Source of the DNA: Phytohalomonas tamaricis
GTDB lineage: Bacteria; Pseudomonadota; Gammaproteobacteria; Pseudomonadales; Halomonadaceae
Direction of reading: 5' to 3'
NCBI RefSeq assembly: GCF_003012345.1
Contig: NZ_PVRV01000023.1
Coordinates: 310,001-374,000 of the forward strand
DNA: 64,000 bases
The notes below the pieces were generated by a model that saw only the letters and a program-made list of their open reading frames with translations, had not been told where the DNA came from and searched no databases. Within the stretch, counting starts at the first letter, position 1; every line of letters begins with the position of its first letter. The position numbers and the translations under genes are program-made. Below, in pieces: positions 28,353 to 38,749 of this stretch.

Positions 28353-30142
28353 TCTATTGACTCCGCAACATCATTGGCCGCTTCCGCTTCCTTGACCTGC
28401 TCTTTGGGCGACTCCCATTTCCCGTGAGTCTGCTCATCGGGAGGCACATCAAGTAGCCGTAGCGCCTTACCGGCAACACGGGCAAAGATGGGCGCGGCAA
28501 CCAGGCCACCGTAATACTCTTCACCCTTGGCGTTGTCGATCGAGATCACCGTAATGATGCGCGGATCGGTCACCGGAGCGATACCGACGAAATTGGAGCG
28601 ATACGCCTCGGTCTGATAACCGGTAGTCAGTACCTTACGCACCGTACCGGTTTTCCCCGCGACGCGGTATCCTTCTATGGCTGCGCGGCTTCCGCCGCCG
28701 TAAGGCCCGACGACCGTTTCCATCATCTCCAGCACGCTATGGGCAATCTCAGGCGAAACGATCTGATCCCCCTCAGGCGGCTTGTCGACTTTTAAAAGCG
28801 TTGGCGGCACACGCTTGCCATCGTTAGTCAGTGCGGTATAGGCACTCGCCAACTGCACGGCTGATACTGACAGACCATAACCGTAGGCGATGGTGGCACG
28901 CTTGGCTTTTGACCAGTGGTAAGGCGGCGGCAAGCTTCCCGTTGTTTCACCGGGAAACCCCAACCCCGGCGCATGGCCCAGGCCGAGCTTGTCATATTGA
29001 TTCCAGACCGCATCATCGGGTAGCGCAAGCGCCATATGCGTCATGCCAATGTTTGATGATTTAGTGATGATGCCGGTCATCGTCAATTTGCCGAAATTGC
29101 GAATATCACGAATGGTATAACCATCGAGGCGCATCCAGCCCGGTGAAGTGTCAATGACCGTGTCTGGTGTGAACTTGCCTGACGCCAATCCCGCTGTCAT
29201 GGCCAGCGGCTTGACTACCGAGCCCGGCTCAAACGCATCGGTGATCGCCCGATTACGTAACCCGGCGATATCCATGTTGGCGCGATTATTGGGGTTATAG
29301 GAAGGTAGGTTGGCCATCGCCAGCACTTCACCGGTATGGGCATCCATCATCACCAGGGTACCGGCATCGGCATGATGCTCTTGAACCGCGGCCTTGAGCT
29401 CACGATAGGCCATATACTGCAGACGCAAATTGATGGAAAGCTGTAGATCGCCGCCCGGACGCGCCTCCTTGATCAAATGCAGATCACGTACCAATCGCCC
29501 CTTTCGATCCTTCAACACCCGACGCTTACCCGGCACGCCGGAAAGATACTTGTCATAGGCAAGCTCAAGGCCTTCCTGGCCATGATCATCGATATTGGTT
29601 ACCCCGAGCACCTGCGAGGCGACCTCACCGGCCGGATAGTAACGCTTGTACTCATGCTTGCCGTAAACACCGGCTATTTGTAGATCAAGCACCGCCTGCG
29701 CTGGCTCAGGCGTGACCTGACGCTTCAAATACATGAAGCCTTTGTCACGATAACGATCGACGCGATCGATAAAAGTGGTAGGGTCTTCCTTTAGCGCCTT
29801 GGCGAGCATGGTCAATTGTACACGATCGTCAGGCAGCTCCTTGGGGTTGGCCCATAGCGTGACGACGGGGGTCGAAATCGCCAATGGTTCACCTTCCCGA
29901 TCAGTGATCATACCGCGATGGGCATCGATGCTCTCGACCCGCAACGTCCGTGCATCGCCCTGCCCCTGCAGAAACTTATGATCGAGTACCTGCAGATCAA
30001 TGATACGCCCCACCAGTACCATCAATGCCGCCAGGATCACGATAAGCATGAAGCGGTAGCGCCAAGGAGGAAGCGCACGCGATTGGATGGCTTTAGTGGA
30101 TGGCACCTCGTCAGAGTGTGGACCGTCGTCGTAACGACTCAT
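28349..30142 (-). CDS. ftsI: Septal transpeptidase FtsI (PBP3)
   Basis: Class B penicillin-binding protein that crosslinks septal peptidoglycan, 597 aa. A cytoplasmic tail of 30 residues precedes one membrane helix (FMLIVILAALMVLVGRIIDL). The transpeptidase motifs are S308-V-V-K, S361-S-N363 and KTGT near 500. It overlaps ftsL and murE by four bases each. Confidence 0.98.
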   Translation of the reverse strand: MSRYDDGPHSDEVPSTKAIQSRALPPWRYRFMLIVILAALMVLVGRIIDLQVLDHKFLQGQGDARTLRVESIDAHRGMITDREGEPLAISTPVVTLWANPKELPDDRVQLTMLAKALKEDPTTFIDRVDRYRDKGFMYLKRQVTPEPAQAVLDLQIAGVYGKHEYKRYYPAGEVASQVLGVTNIDDHGQEGLELAYDKYLSGVPGKRRVLKDRKGRLVRDLHLIKEARPGGDLQLSINLRLQYMAYRELKAAVQEHHADAGTLVMMDAHTGEVLAMANLPSYNPNNRANMDIAGLRNRAITDAFEPGSVVKPLAMTAGLASGKFTPDTVIDTSPGWMRLDGYTIRDIRNFGKLTMTGIITKSSNIGMTHMALALPDDAVWNQYDKLGLGHAPGLGFPGETTGSLPPPYHWSKAKRATIAYGYGLSVSAVQLASAYTALTNDGKRVPPTLLKVDKPPEGDQIVSPEIAHSVLEMMETVVGPYGGGSRAAIEGYRVAGKTGTVRKVLTTGYQTEAYRSNFVGIAPVTDPRIITVISIDNAKGEEYYGGLVAAPIFARVAGKALRLLDVPPDEQTHGKWESPKEQVKEAEAANDVAESIE

Positions 30143-30468
30143 GGACGAATCACCTTGGTATCACCGACATCGGGCACATGCATTTCGAGTTTATCGCGAG
30201 CAAGCTCTTCGATGCGCGAAGGCGCCGACCAGGTGCTTTCTTCCAACAGCAGTCGACTCCATACCGTTTGCAACTGGTCGTGTTCGCGCTCCATCTGCTG
30301 CAGACGCGCATATTGCACACGCGTCTGGTGGGCACTGGTCACCACTGCAAATGCAGAGGCCAACACTATTATCAATAGGATCAACACACTCAAGTGAGTC
30401 GCCCTGAAGCTTAGCTTGGCCGGCCACTGCCCCGTGTGCTGCTTCCGACCCCGTCCATTACTAGCCAT
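30139..30468 (-). CDS. ftsL: Cell division protein FtsL
   Basis: Short bitopic divisome protein, 109 aa, that partners FtsB and FtsQ. One membrane helix (LSVLILLIIVLASAFAVVTS) is followed by a coiled coil (RVQYARLQQMEREHDQLQTV). The second ATG (30468) has GAGG eight bases away and is preferred over 30474. The end overlaps ftsI and the start follows rsmH by nine bases. Confidence 0.93.
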   Translation of the reverse strand: MASNGRGRKQHTGQWPAKLSFRATHLSVLILLIIVLASAFAVVTSAHQTRVQYARLQQMEREHDQLQTVWSRLLLEESTWSAPSRIEELARDKLEMHVPDVGDTKVIRP

Positions 30469-30477
30469 AGCCATGCC

Positions 30478-31428
30478 TCAAGCAAGCTTCTGCGCAACGC
30501 GCATAACGGCACTGCGTGCACGTGGATTGGCATCGACTTCGGCCTCGCCGGGACGCTGCGCCTTGCCGATAGCTTTCAAGCGCTTGTTGAGTTGGTCCTC
30601 ACGCACCGGCATATGACGAGGCAAATGCATATCGCCTCTCGCCTTGTCACGAATGAAGCGTTTAACGATCCGATCCTCAAGCGAATGAAAGCTGATCACC
30701 ACCAGTCGACCGCCTACAGCCAAGGCTTCCAATGCTTCATCCAACGCCGTCTCGAGCTGGCCCAGCTCGTCATTGAGATAGATACGCATCGCTTGAAAGG
30801 CGCGCGTTGCCGGATGCTTGCCTTTCTCCCAGGCGGGATGTGCGGTTTTCAGCAGCTCAGCCAGCTCACGGGTGTGGGTAATGGGACGCTCGCTGCGCCG
30901 TTCGATCACCGCGCGCGCCAGGCGCTTGGCGTAACGTTCCTCGCCATAAGTCTTGAAGACACTGGCAATATCGGCTTCCTTGGCATGATTGAGCCATTGC
31001 GCAGCACTCTCGCCTGAGTCGGGGTCCATACGCATATCGAGAGGGCCGTCACGCAAGAAACTGAAACCGCGCGCGCCGTCATCGAGCTGCGGTGAGGATA
31101 CGCCGATATCGAGCAACACGCCGGAAAGCTGGCCATGCAAGCCATGACGCTTGGCGATGTCACCTAGTGTCGAAAAAGGCGCGCGCTCTATATGAAAACG
31201 AGGATCGTCAATAGCTGCAGCAGCGGCAATAGCTTCAGGATCGCGATCGATGGCCAATAAGCGTCCGCGCTCGCTGAGACGGTTCAACACCTCTCGCGAG
31301 TGACCGCCTCGCCCGAAAGTGCCGTCAAGATAATGACCATCGCGGTCGTGTATCAAGGCCTCAATCGCGCCCTCGAGCAGGACGCTCTTGTGCATATGGC
31401 TTTCACGGACGCGTGACGTTGGGGACAT
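30478..31428 (-). CDS. rsmH: 16S rRNA m4C1402 methyltransferase RsmH
   Basis: N4-methylates C1402 of 16S rRNA using SAM, 316 aa; RsmI makes the partner 2'-O-methylation and is encoded nearby. [13 protein letters not shown] is the SAM motif, and [15 protein letters not shown] is strongly conserved near the C-terminus. The ATG at 31428 has a weak ribosome binding site; an ATG at 31395 would give MHKSVLLEG and is also possible. The gene opens the dcw cluster; mraZ, normally before it, is absent. Confidence 0.95.
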   Translation of the reverse strand: MSPTSRVRESHMHKSVLLEGAIEALIHDRDGHYLDGTFGRGGHSREVLNRLSERGRLLAIDRDPEAIAAAAAIDDPRFHIERAPFSTLGDIAKRHGLHGQLSGVLLDIGVSSPQLDDGARGFSFLRDGPLDMRMDPDSGESAAQWLNHAKEADIASVFKTYGEERYAKRLARAVIERRSERPITHTRELAELLKTAHPAWEKGKHPATRAFQAMRIYLNDELGQLETALDEALEALAVGGRLVVISFHSLEDRIVKRFIRDKARGDMHLPRHMPVREDQLNKRLKAIGKAQRPGEAEVDANPRARSAVMRVAQKLA

Positions 31429-31470
31429 TCGATACTCGATACTGGCTGGCTACATGAGCGGTAAGAAATT

Positions 31471-31826
<356 letters not shown>

Positions 31827-31835
31827 AAGCGCGCA

Positions 31836-31864
31836 AGAATACCAGTGCCCCAGCCTGCCCTCAA
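31836..31864 (-). promoter_or_regulatory. Sigma-70 promoter of rnpB
   Basis: On the minus strand TTGAGG (31864-31859) and TATTCT (31841-31836) are exactly 17 bases apart, with a GC-rich discriminator (TGCGCGC) leading to the RNA 5' end about ten bases later. The rsmI stop codon TGA is part of the -35 hexamer. Confidence 0.75.
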
Positions 31865-32718
31865 CCATTCTCACGTCGATCCAGTAATCGCTGGTACCAC
31901 TGCTTCTTGCGGCCGCCTAAAATACGCGCCGCAATATTGGCCGCCTGCTTGACGCCAACGCCTTCTTCCATCAATGCATCCAACAGCATTTCCGATTCAA
32001 CCGTTGTACTTTCTTCCTGCTCCCGCGCCGGAGCACCAGCGATCATGACAACGAACTCTCCTCGAGCCTGATTGGGATCACTCTCAAGCCTTGCCAGTAG
32101 TGCCCGTGGAGTATCATCGAGAAAGGTTTCGAAGGTTTTGGTCAACTCCCGGGCCAGCACAATCCGACGTTCTGCCATAACCGCATCGATATCTTTCAAT
32201 AGCGCATGAATACGATGGGGCGACTCATAAAAGACGAGGGTCGCCTCATCGGTGACAAGCGCCTCAAGACGCTGGCGCCTTGCGCCTTCCTTAGCGGGAA
32301 GAAAGCCTTCAAAGCGAAACCGCTCTGTTGGCAGGCCTGCAGCGGACAGGGCGGCAATCAGTGCACATGGCCCAGGAACAGGAATGACATTCAGTTGAAC
32401 CTCACGTAGCGCCTTTACCACACGATAACCAGGATCGGAGATCAGTGGTGTCCCCGCATCGCTGATTAATGCCACACGCTGCCCTGCCATTACTGCAGCA
32501 CGCAGCCGTTCAATACGCCCCGCTTCGTTATGCTCATGCAAGGACAGCATTGGCACTCTCACGCCTAGGTGATCGAGCAGCCGTGCGCTATGGCGGGTAT
32601 CCTCAGCAGCGATGAGATCCGCCTGGGACAATATCTTGATGGCGCGTTGAGACAGATCCTCAAGGTTACCAATCGGTGTGGCAACCACGTACAATGCGCC
32701 TTCACGTGACTCGGTCAT
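31861..32718 (-). CDS. rsmI: 16S rRNA 2'-O-ribose C1402 methyltransferase RsmI
   Basis: SAM-dependent enzyme that methylates the ribose of C1402, 285 aa. The tetrapyrrole-methylase fold is shown by VVATPIGNLEDLSQRAI at the N-terminus, AEDTRHSARLLDHL, and SDAGTPLISDPG. It is divergent from lpoA (120-base gap) and directly upstream of rnpB and rsmH on the same strand. Confidence 0.96.
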   Translation of the reverse strand: MTESREGALYVVATPIGNLEDLSQRAIKILSQADLIAAEDTRHSARLLDHLGVRVPMLSLHEHNEAGRIERLRAAVMAGQRVALISDAGTPLISDPGYRVVKALREVQLNVIPVPGPCALIAALSAAGLPTERFRFEGFLPAKEGARRQRLEALVTDEATLVFYESPHRIHALLKDIDAVMAERRIVLARELTKTFETFLDDTPRALLARLESDPNQARGEFVVMIAGAPAREQEESTTVESEMLLDALMEEGVGVKQAANIAARILGGRKKQWYQRLLDRRENG

Positions 32719-32838
32719 TTGACCATCCGATAACTAGTGACGAGGTTTCCGGTATGTAAAAGACATGACCGGATTCGAAAACAGGACTGGCGGAACAATC
32801 ACGCCGTCATGGATCAAGGCTGACAAGGAACACGACTC

Positions 32839-34635
32839 ATGCGCAATTCGTTGCGGCGTTTGACTGGCATAACATTGGCCGCATTCATTCTGAGCGGCTG
32901 CGCAGGCCAATCAATCGTCGACCGTTTCTCCGGTCCTTCTCCGCAAGAACTGCTTACCCAGGCCCAGCAACAGCAAGGTAGCGAGGCTGCGCAGACCCGC
33001 CTTCATGCGGCCGACATCCTAGCACGCCAGGGCGATAATGCGCAGGCACTGCAAATTCTCGACACGCTTGACGAGAAATCCTTACCTGCCGAGAGCAAAG
33101 GCCAGTGGGCGTTACTGACAACGCGCCTGGCACTTGCACAGGAAGACGGCCAGCGCGCCTTTAACGCCACTCAGGTACTTGATCAAAACGTAGCGCTTTC
33201 CAGTGATGAGCGTAATGAACTGCGCAAGCGCCGTGGCTTGGCACAGGCCATGCTAGGCCATGGCCTGGATGCGGCAATTACGCTGATCCAATTGCAAGGC
33301 GACAGCGGTGATCTTGGACTCAACGATGATATCTGGCGTCAGCTTACCCGTCTGAGCCCCCAACAGCTCGATGAGGTTGCCCGTCGAGGCGGCTCACTGG
33401 CCTCTGGCTGGGTCGATCTGGCTAACTTACGCCGTGAGCGCGACAGTGATATCGCCGGACTGTTTAATGCAGTACGCGGTTGGCAGGCGAGCCATCGCAA
33501 TCATCCCGCCTCGCAGCGCCTACCTCAGGAGCTTAGCGCACTGCAGGATCTGCAAGGTCAGGAAGTCCATCAAATAGCCGTATTCCTCCCTGAAAGCGGG
33601 CCTCTTCAGTCTGTTGCCGATGCCATCCGTGAAGGTATTCGCGCTCGCAGCAACGATGCTGCCAACCAGGGCGAGTCAGCACCTCAGATCATGTTTTATG
33701 ACACCACTGGGGGTGACATCGACGCGCTTTACGCTCAAGCGATGATGGAAGGTGCCCAAGTCGCGATTGGCCCACTCGACAAGGACAAGGTATCGCAGCT
33801 TGAGATGCGCAGTAACGTCCCCATCCCGACGCTGGCACTGAACTACGGCACGCATGCCGATAACAGTGCCAACAATCTGTTCCAGTATGGCCTGTCGGCC
33901 GAAGATGAAGCACGCCAGGCGGCCCACCGCGCCTATCTTGATGGGCATCGAAGCGCAGGTATCATGGTGCCTGATAACGACTGGGGCTCTCGCGTACTTG
34001 ATGCCTTCCGAACACAATGGCAGTACGAAGGCGGCAGCGTCGGCAACGTTGTTATTTATGATCCCAAGGCAGCTGTCGCATCCTCGGTAAAGTCCCTTCT
34101 GGGCAGTAGCGCCGGCAGCCGCAACGCGACACGCAACATCGATATGCTGTTTCTGCTTGCGCTGCCCAACTATGCACGTCAGGTGCCACCCACGCTGGAT
34201 TACTATTACGCCAGCAATCTTCCCATTTATGGCACGTCGCACCTTTACGATGGTCAGCCTCAACCACGCCTCGATCACGATCTGAACGGTGTGCTGTTCT
34301 GCGATATTCCATGGCAGATTCCCGACGCTGCCGTGGGCGGCACCGATGCGCTACCTTTCTCGGTCACCTATCAGCACTTCGCGAACAACGATCAAGCGTC
34401 CTTGTTGAAACTGCATGCCATGGGTGTCGATGCTTACGAACTGGCACGTCGGCTACCCATTCTTAATGCCGTGCCCGGCAGCGAACTTTACGGCGCAACC
34501 GGCATGCTCAAAAACGAGAGCAATAGACGTATTCGTCGTACGCTACCGTGGGCAGAGTTTCGCGATGGCATTCCCCAGCCCCCCAGCATTACGGCAACAA
34601 GCAATATTTCTGCCGGATCTGCTGGGCAGCAATAA
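32839..34635 (+). CDS. lpoA: Outer-membrane lipoprotein LpoA, activator of PBP1a
   Basis: Lipoprotein spanning from the outer membrane to activate PBP1a, 598 aa. The lipobox LSGC puts the lipidated Cys at 21. The N-terminal third is helical, TPR-like and Gln/Ala-rich (about 30-240); the C-terminal part (about 255-575) has the periplasmic-binding-protein fold (IAVFLPESGPLQSVADAIRE onward). AAGGAA precedes the ATG. It is followed after three bases by yraN. Confidence 0.93.
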   Translation: MRNSLRRLTGITLAAFILSGCAGQSIVDRFSGPSPQELLTQAQQQQGSEAAQTRLHAADILARQGDNAQALQILDTLDEKSLPAESKGQWALLTTRLALAQEDGQRAFNATQVLDQNVALSSDERNELRKRRGLAQAMLGHGLDAAITLIQLQGDSGDLGLNDDIWRQLTRLSPQQLDEVARRGGSLASGWVDLANLRRERDSDIAGLFNAVRGWQASHRNHPASQRLPQELSALQDLQGQEVHQIAVFLPESGPLQSVADAIREGIRARSNDAANQGESAPQIMFYDTTGGDIDALYAQAMMEGAQVAIGPLDKDKVSQLEMRSNVPIPTLALNYGTHADNSANNLFQYGLSAEDEARQAAHRAYLDGHRSAGIMVPDNDWGSRVLDAFRTQWQYEGGSVGNVVIYDPKAAVASSVKSLLGSSAGSRNATRNIDMLFLLALPNYARQVPPTLDYYYASNLPIYGTSHLYDGQPQPRLDHDLNGVLFCDIPWQIPDAAVGGTDALPFSVTYQHFANNDQASLLKLHAMGVDAYELARRLPILNAVPGSELYGATGMLKNESNRRIRRTLPWAEFRDGIPQPPSITATSNISAGSAGQQ

Positions 34636-34638
34636 GCG

Positions 34639-35004
34639 ATGCTACCCAGTGAAAAGCGTCGCCGCGGTCAGGACATCGAAGTCCTGACCGCACACTGGCT
34701 CACGGCACAAGGGCTTACAGAAATCGCACGTAATCAGCATGCTCGAGGCGGTGAGATAGACCTGATCATGCGTGATGGCGAAACGCTGGTTTTTGTCGAA
34801 GTACGTTACCGTGCCACCACGCGCTATGGTTCCCCGCTTGAAACCGTGACAGTGACCAAGCAGCGCCGCCTGATCAAGGCAGCGCGTTTTTATCTTGCCA
34901 ATAACCGGCTATCATGCTCGTGTCGCTTCGACGTCGTGGGCGTGACCGGCCACCTTTCAGCACTCGAATTCACCTGGATAAAATCCGCCTTCGATGCCTT
35001 TTAA
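34639..35004 (+). CDS. yraN: UPF0102 family protein YraN, endonuclease-like fold
   Basis: Conserved 121-aa protein with a PD-(D/E)xK nuclease-like core: GGEIDLIMRDGETLVFVEVRYR holds the expected acidic residues and the ExK-like segment. The biological role is not settled. It lies three bases after lpoA, as in most gammaproteobacteria, so it is probably co-transcribed. Confidence 0.92.
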   Translation: MLPSEKRRRGQDIEVLTAHWLTAQGLTEIARNQHARGGEIDLIMRDGETLVFVEVRYRATTRYGSPLETVTVTKQRRLIKAARFYLANNRLSCSCRFDVVGVTGHLSALEFTWIKSAFDAF

Positions 35005-35041
35005 TGCGCCATAGCCGTCGCGGCTGACGCTAATCATATGA

Positions 35042-35680
<639 letters not shown>

Positions 35681-35685
35681 TTATC

Positions 35686-36246
35686 ATGCTTAAATCATAT
35701 TTCAGTCTGGCGCTACTCGGTCTCGTGCTTGCAACCAGCGGATGCGCCAGCTTTTCTGGCAGTAGCCAACCAAACAGTGGCGTGCGTACGGAAAGTGCGG
35801 CGGCGCAAGACAGCACCATTCGTTCGACCATATTCCAGACGCTTGGCAGTAGAGATGCGCGTTTCAACGATGCCCATGTCAATGTTGACGCCTGGAACGG
35901 CTATGTTCTGCTCTCGGGTCAGGTGCCCAGCCAAGAACTCAAGGACAAGGCCGAGCAGATCGCACGTAATACCGCCAATGTTCGCAAGGTACACAATGCC
36001 TTATCGGTAGCGGCCAATACCTCAACGACACAGCGATTGCGCGACTCCTGGCTGACGACACGTATCACGACCAACTTCGTGACCAGCAACACCATCGACA
36101 GTGACCGAGTCAATGTCGTCACTGAAAACAATGTCGTGTACTTGATGGGGATCCTGCATGATTATGAAGTGCAAAATGTGGTCAACACGGCCGCCCAGGT
36201 AGGCGGCGTGCAAAAGGTCGTCAAAGTATTCGAATACACTCAGTGA
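35686..36246 (+). CDS. dolP: Outer-membrane lipoprotein DolP with two BON domains
   Basis: Lipoprotein that helps keep outer-membrane integrity and supports the BAM complex in E. coli (formerly YraP), 186 aa. Lipobox TSGC puts the lipidated Cys at 20. Two BON domains follow (about 45-110 and 120-185), the second ending VGGVQKVVKVFEY. I use the ATG at 35686; a GTG at 35677 overlapping the diaA stop is an alternative. Confidence 0.93.
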   Translation: MLKSYFSLALLGLVLATSGCASFSGSSQPNSGVRTESAAAQDSTIRSTIFQTLGSRDARFNDAHVNVDAWNGYVLLSGQVPSQELKDKAEQIARNTANVRKVHNALSVAANTSTTQRLRDSWLTTRITTNFVTSNTIDSDRVNVVTENNVVYLMGILHDYEVQNVVNTAAQVGGVQKVVKVFEYTQ

Positions 36247-36267
36247 AGCCGGTCGAATCCGGTCCAA

Positions 36268-36756
36268 TCACTTGATGACGCGCAAGGAAGGCCGTCCTTT
36301 ACTGGGGCGCTCTTCCTTCTGACTTTCATTTTCGGGCTCAGCAGACGCTTCGCTTTCGCTCTTGTCGACAGACTCTAGCTTTACCCCGCCTTTTTCTTCA
36401 TCGCTGTCATCAACGACATCTGCATCTTCTTCCATACCTGGCATGATGGGCTCATGGCCAAAAACCATGCCTACGCCGTTCTCTCGCGAGTAGATCGCGA
36501 TCAGCGCATTGATAGGAACCTCAACCTGCATTGGCTGACCGCTAAAGCGCGCATTGAAAGCGATCATGTCATTTTCCATGTACAGATCACGTACCGCACC
36601 TGGTGCGATATTCAAGACAATCTGCCCATTTTGAATAAATTGGGTCGGTACGATAACGCCTGGCTGCTCGGCATCAACGACAATGTATGGCGTGTTGTCG
36701 TTATCCAGCAGCCATTGATAAAGCGCACGAGTTAAATAAGGACGGCTGGAAAGCAT
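36268..36756 (-). CDS. sspB: ClpXP adaptor SspB
   Basis: Delivers ssrA-tagged proteins to ClpXP, 162 aa from the ATG at 36756 (AAGGTG before it). The N-terminal folded domain (MLSSRPYLTRALYQWLLDN, VPTQFIQNGQIVLNIAPGAV) is followed by an acidic, Ser/Glu-rich linker and the ClpX-binding tail GRPSLRVIK. It is downstream of sspA, as in E. coli. Confidence 0.95.
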   Translation of the reverse strand: MLSSRPYLTRALYQWLLDNDNTPYIVVDAEQPGVIVPTQFIQNGQIVLNIAPGAVRDLYMENDMIAFNARFSGQPMQVEVPINALIAIYSRENGVGMVFGHEPIMPGMEEDADVVDDSDEEKGGVKLESVDKSESEASAEPENESQKEERPSKGRPSLRVIK

Positions 36757-36842
36757 CGCTACACCTTTCGCTGTCTGAAAAAGAAACGCGCGACACATGA
36801 GGCCGCGCGACGTAGTAGTTCTATATGACAATCTGCCCTACT

Positions 36843-37475
36843 TCAGGCACGCAACTCGCGTTCCGCTTCAAGCAGCGAGGCACGAAACGAATCCCGCGAA
36901 AACAAGCGCTCCATGTAAGCCTGTAATGGCTTGACCTGCTTTTCAGGCAGGTCAATACCCAAACTTGGCAAACGCCACAGGATGGGCGCGATACAGCAAT
37001 CGACAAGGGAGAACTCTTCCGTCATGAAAAACGGCAGATCCTCGAAAATAGGACTAATGCCGATCATGCTCTCGCGAAGTTCTTTACGCGCCTGCTCGAT
37101 CTCCTTCTTCGTCGCGTTCGCGTCGAGAATCGTCGTTACCTTTGTGCACCATTCATGCTCGATGCGGTGCATCCACAGGCGGCTCTGTGCTCGCGCAACA
37201 GGATAGACCGGCAACAGCGGCGGATGCGGAAAACGCTCATCGAGATACTCCATCATGACCTTGGACTCATAAAGTACAAGATCGCGATCAAGCAGCGTGG
37301 GGACACTGTTATAGGGGTTGAGGTCGGCAAGCTCGCTGGGGGCATTATCTCCCGACACTTCTACTATATCGACTGATACACCCTTTTCAGCGAGGACGAT
37401 CCTTACACGATGGCTGTAATGATCGTCGCTACCGGAATAGAACGTCATAGACGACCGCTTGGCCACAACTCCCAT
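36843..37475 (-). CDS. sspA: Stringent starvation protein A
   Basis: GST-fold protein that binds RNA polymerase and acts as a transcription regulator in stress, 210 aa. The N-terminal thioredoxin-like domain ([23 protein letters not shown]) lacks the GST catalytic residue pattern, and the [14 protein letters not shown] loop is a SspA hallmark. It lies directly after rpsI across a 276-base gap in which petABC would be expected. Confidence 0.95.
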   Translation of the reverse strand: MGVVAKRSSMTFYSGSDDHYSHRVRIVLAEKGVSVDIVEVSGDNAPSELADLNPYNSVPTLLDRDLVLYESKVMMEYLDERFPHPPLLPVYPVARAQSRLWMHRIEHEWCTKVTTILDANATKKEIEQARKELRESMIGISPIFEDLPFFMTEEFSLVDCCIAPILWRLPSLGIDLPEKQVKPLQAYMERLFSRDSFRASLLEAERELRA

Positions 37476-37697
37476 GAAACTTTCCTCGTATCAATTCGAG
37501 CCAAAATGATAGCACGAGCTCTTCAGCTAGTGGGCAATATAGGCAAATGCAGCCAATCTCAGCATGACGTCATCTTCATGCATAAGACAACTGGCGCAGT
37601 CCTATAATTATGGTCATATCTGTATGAATCGTCTTCTGGTATCTAGTTATATATCCGATACTGCGACGACACTTACTTTACACGCCTGTGCTCACGA

Positions 37698-37732
37698 CAA
37701 AAAACGCCCGGGGCAATCGCACCCGGGCGTTC
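37698..37732 (-). terminator. Rho-independent terminator after rpsI
   Basis: AACGCCCGGG (37703-37712) and its complement (37722-37731) form a 10-bp stem with a nine-base loop; on the minus strand it is followed by TTTTTTG. It ends the rplM-rpsI transcript. The rest of 37476-37697 holds no gene that I can support. Confidence 0.9.
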
Positions 37733-37751
37733 TGATGTCGATACGCAGAAC

Positions 37752-38141
37752 TTAACGCTTGGAGAACTGCGGACGACGACGTGCTTTACGCAGACCCACT
37801 TTCTTACGTTCAACCATACGCGCATCACGCGTTACGTAGCCGGCGTCACGAAGCGGCTTGCGCAGCGTTTCGTTGTATTCCATCAGAGCACGTGTAATGC
37901 CGTGACGAATAGCGCCAGCCTGAGCGGAACCACCACCACCCTGGACGGTGACATAGATATCGAACTGCTCGGTGGTGTCGGTCAGTTCAAGCGGCTGACG
38001 TACTACCATCTGAGCGGTAACGCGACCGAAGTATTCGTTCAGTTCACGCTTATTGACAGTGATCTTACCGCTACCCGGCTTGAGAAAAACACGAGCCGTT
38101 GAGGTTTTGCGGCGACCGGTACCGTAATACTGCTGTGCCAT
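37752..38141 (-). CDS. rpsI: 30S ribosomal protein S9
   Basis: Small-subunit protein, 129 aa. The N-terminus [19 protein letters not shown] and the C-terminal RRRPQFSKR that reaches toward the P-site tRNA are intact. It is 13 bases after rplM in the standard two-gene operon. Confidence 0.98.
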   Translation of the reverse strand: MAQQYYGTGRRKTSTARVFLKPGSGKITVNKRELNEYFGRVTAQMVVRQPLELTDTTEQFDIYVTVQGGGGSAQAGAIRHGITRALMEYNETLRKPLRDAGYVTRDARMVERKKVGLRKARRRPQFSKR

Positions 38142-38154
38142 GATAGACCTTCCT

Positions 38155-38583
38155 TCAGATGTTCAGTTCTTGCGGCTGCTGTGCGGCATGCGGATGCTCG
38201 GAGCCTGCATAGACCTTGAGCTTGGAATGCATGGCACGCCCCAGGGGGCCTTTCGGCAGCATACCCTTGACGGCGAACTCGATGACGCGCTGCGGAGCGT
38301 GGTCGATCATCTGTTCGAAGGTCATGGAACGCAGACCACCCGGATAACCGGTATGGCGATAGTAATTCTTGGCCGCAGCCTTATTGCCAGTAACACGTAC
38401 TTTCTCAGCGTTAATAACGATGATGTAATCACCAGTATCAACGTGAGGCGTGTATTCTGCTTTGTGCTTACCACGCAGACGACGGGCAAGTTCTGTCGCC
38501 AGACGGCCGAGAGTCTTGTCGGTCGCGTCGACAACGAACCAGTCGCGCTGGACGGTCTGCGATTTGGCGCTGAACGTCTTCAT
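38155..38583 (-). CDS. rplM: 50S ribosomal protein L13
   Basis: Large-subunit assembly protein, 142 aa, exactly the E. coli length with the ATG at 38583 (GAGGTGA before it). Typical stretches are [20 protein letters not shown] and [11 protein letters not shown]. The leader has a strong promoter and two hairpins, possible sites of autogenous control by L13, which is known for the E. coli operon. Confidence 0.98.
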   Translation of the reverse strand: MKTFSAKSQTVQRDWFVVDATDKTLGRLATELARRLRGKHKAEYTPHVDTGDYIIVINAEKVRVTGNKAAAKNYYRHTGYPGGLRSMTFEQMIDHAPQRVIEFAVKGMLPKGPLGRAMHSKLKVYAGSEHPHAAQQPQELNI

Positions 38584-38603
38584 GAGTGAAATCACCTCAG
38601 TCG

Positions 38604-38687
38604 GGTTTCAGGCTTGGAAAAAAGCAAATGCCTTGAAACCAATCCCTATTTTTCTTGGTTGCCCTGAATCAAAAAACCCAGGCCAAC
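38604..38687 (-). promoter_or_regulatory. rplM leader with two U6-loop hairpins, candidate L13 autoregulatory site
   Basis: In the minus-strand RNA, GTTGGCCTG (38687-38679) pairs with CAGGGCAAC (38666-38658), one mismatch; GGTTTCAAGGC (38640-38630) pairs with GCCTGAAACC (38613-38604), one bulge. Both loops contain six consecutive U. The second ends about 20 bases before the rplM start. Confidence 0.5.
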
Positions 38688-38702
38688 ATCGAGCGAGCGC
38701 GC

Positions 38703-38731
38703 ATTATACAAGCCCAATCAAGGCAAGTTAA
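38703..38731 (-). promoter_or_regulatory. Sigma-70 promoter of rplM-rpsI
   Basis: On the minus strand TTAACT (38731-38726) and a perfect TATAAT (38708-38703) are 17 bases apart, followed by a GCGCGC discriminator typical of stringently controlled ribosomal promoters. Transcription would start near 38696. Confidence 0.7.
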
Positions 38732-38749
38732 GACGCACAGTAAAATAAA

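Noticed and set aside
37564-37755. 63-codon plus-strand frame between sspA and rpsI
   Set aside because: It runs through the rpsI terminator into the end of rpsI and has no ribosome binding site or family likeness.
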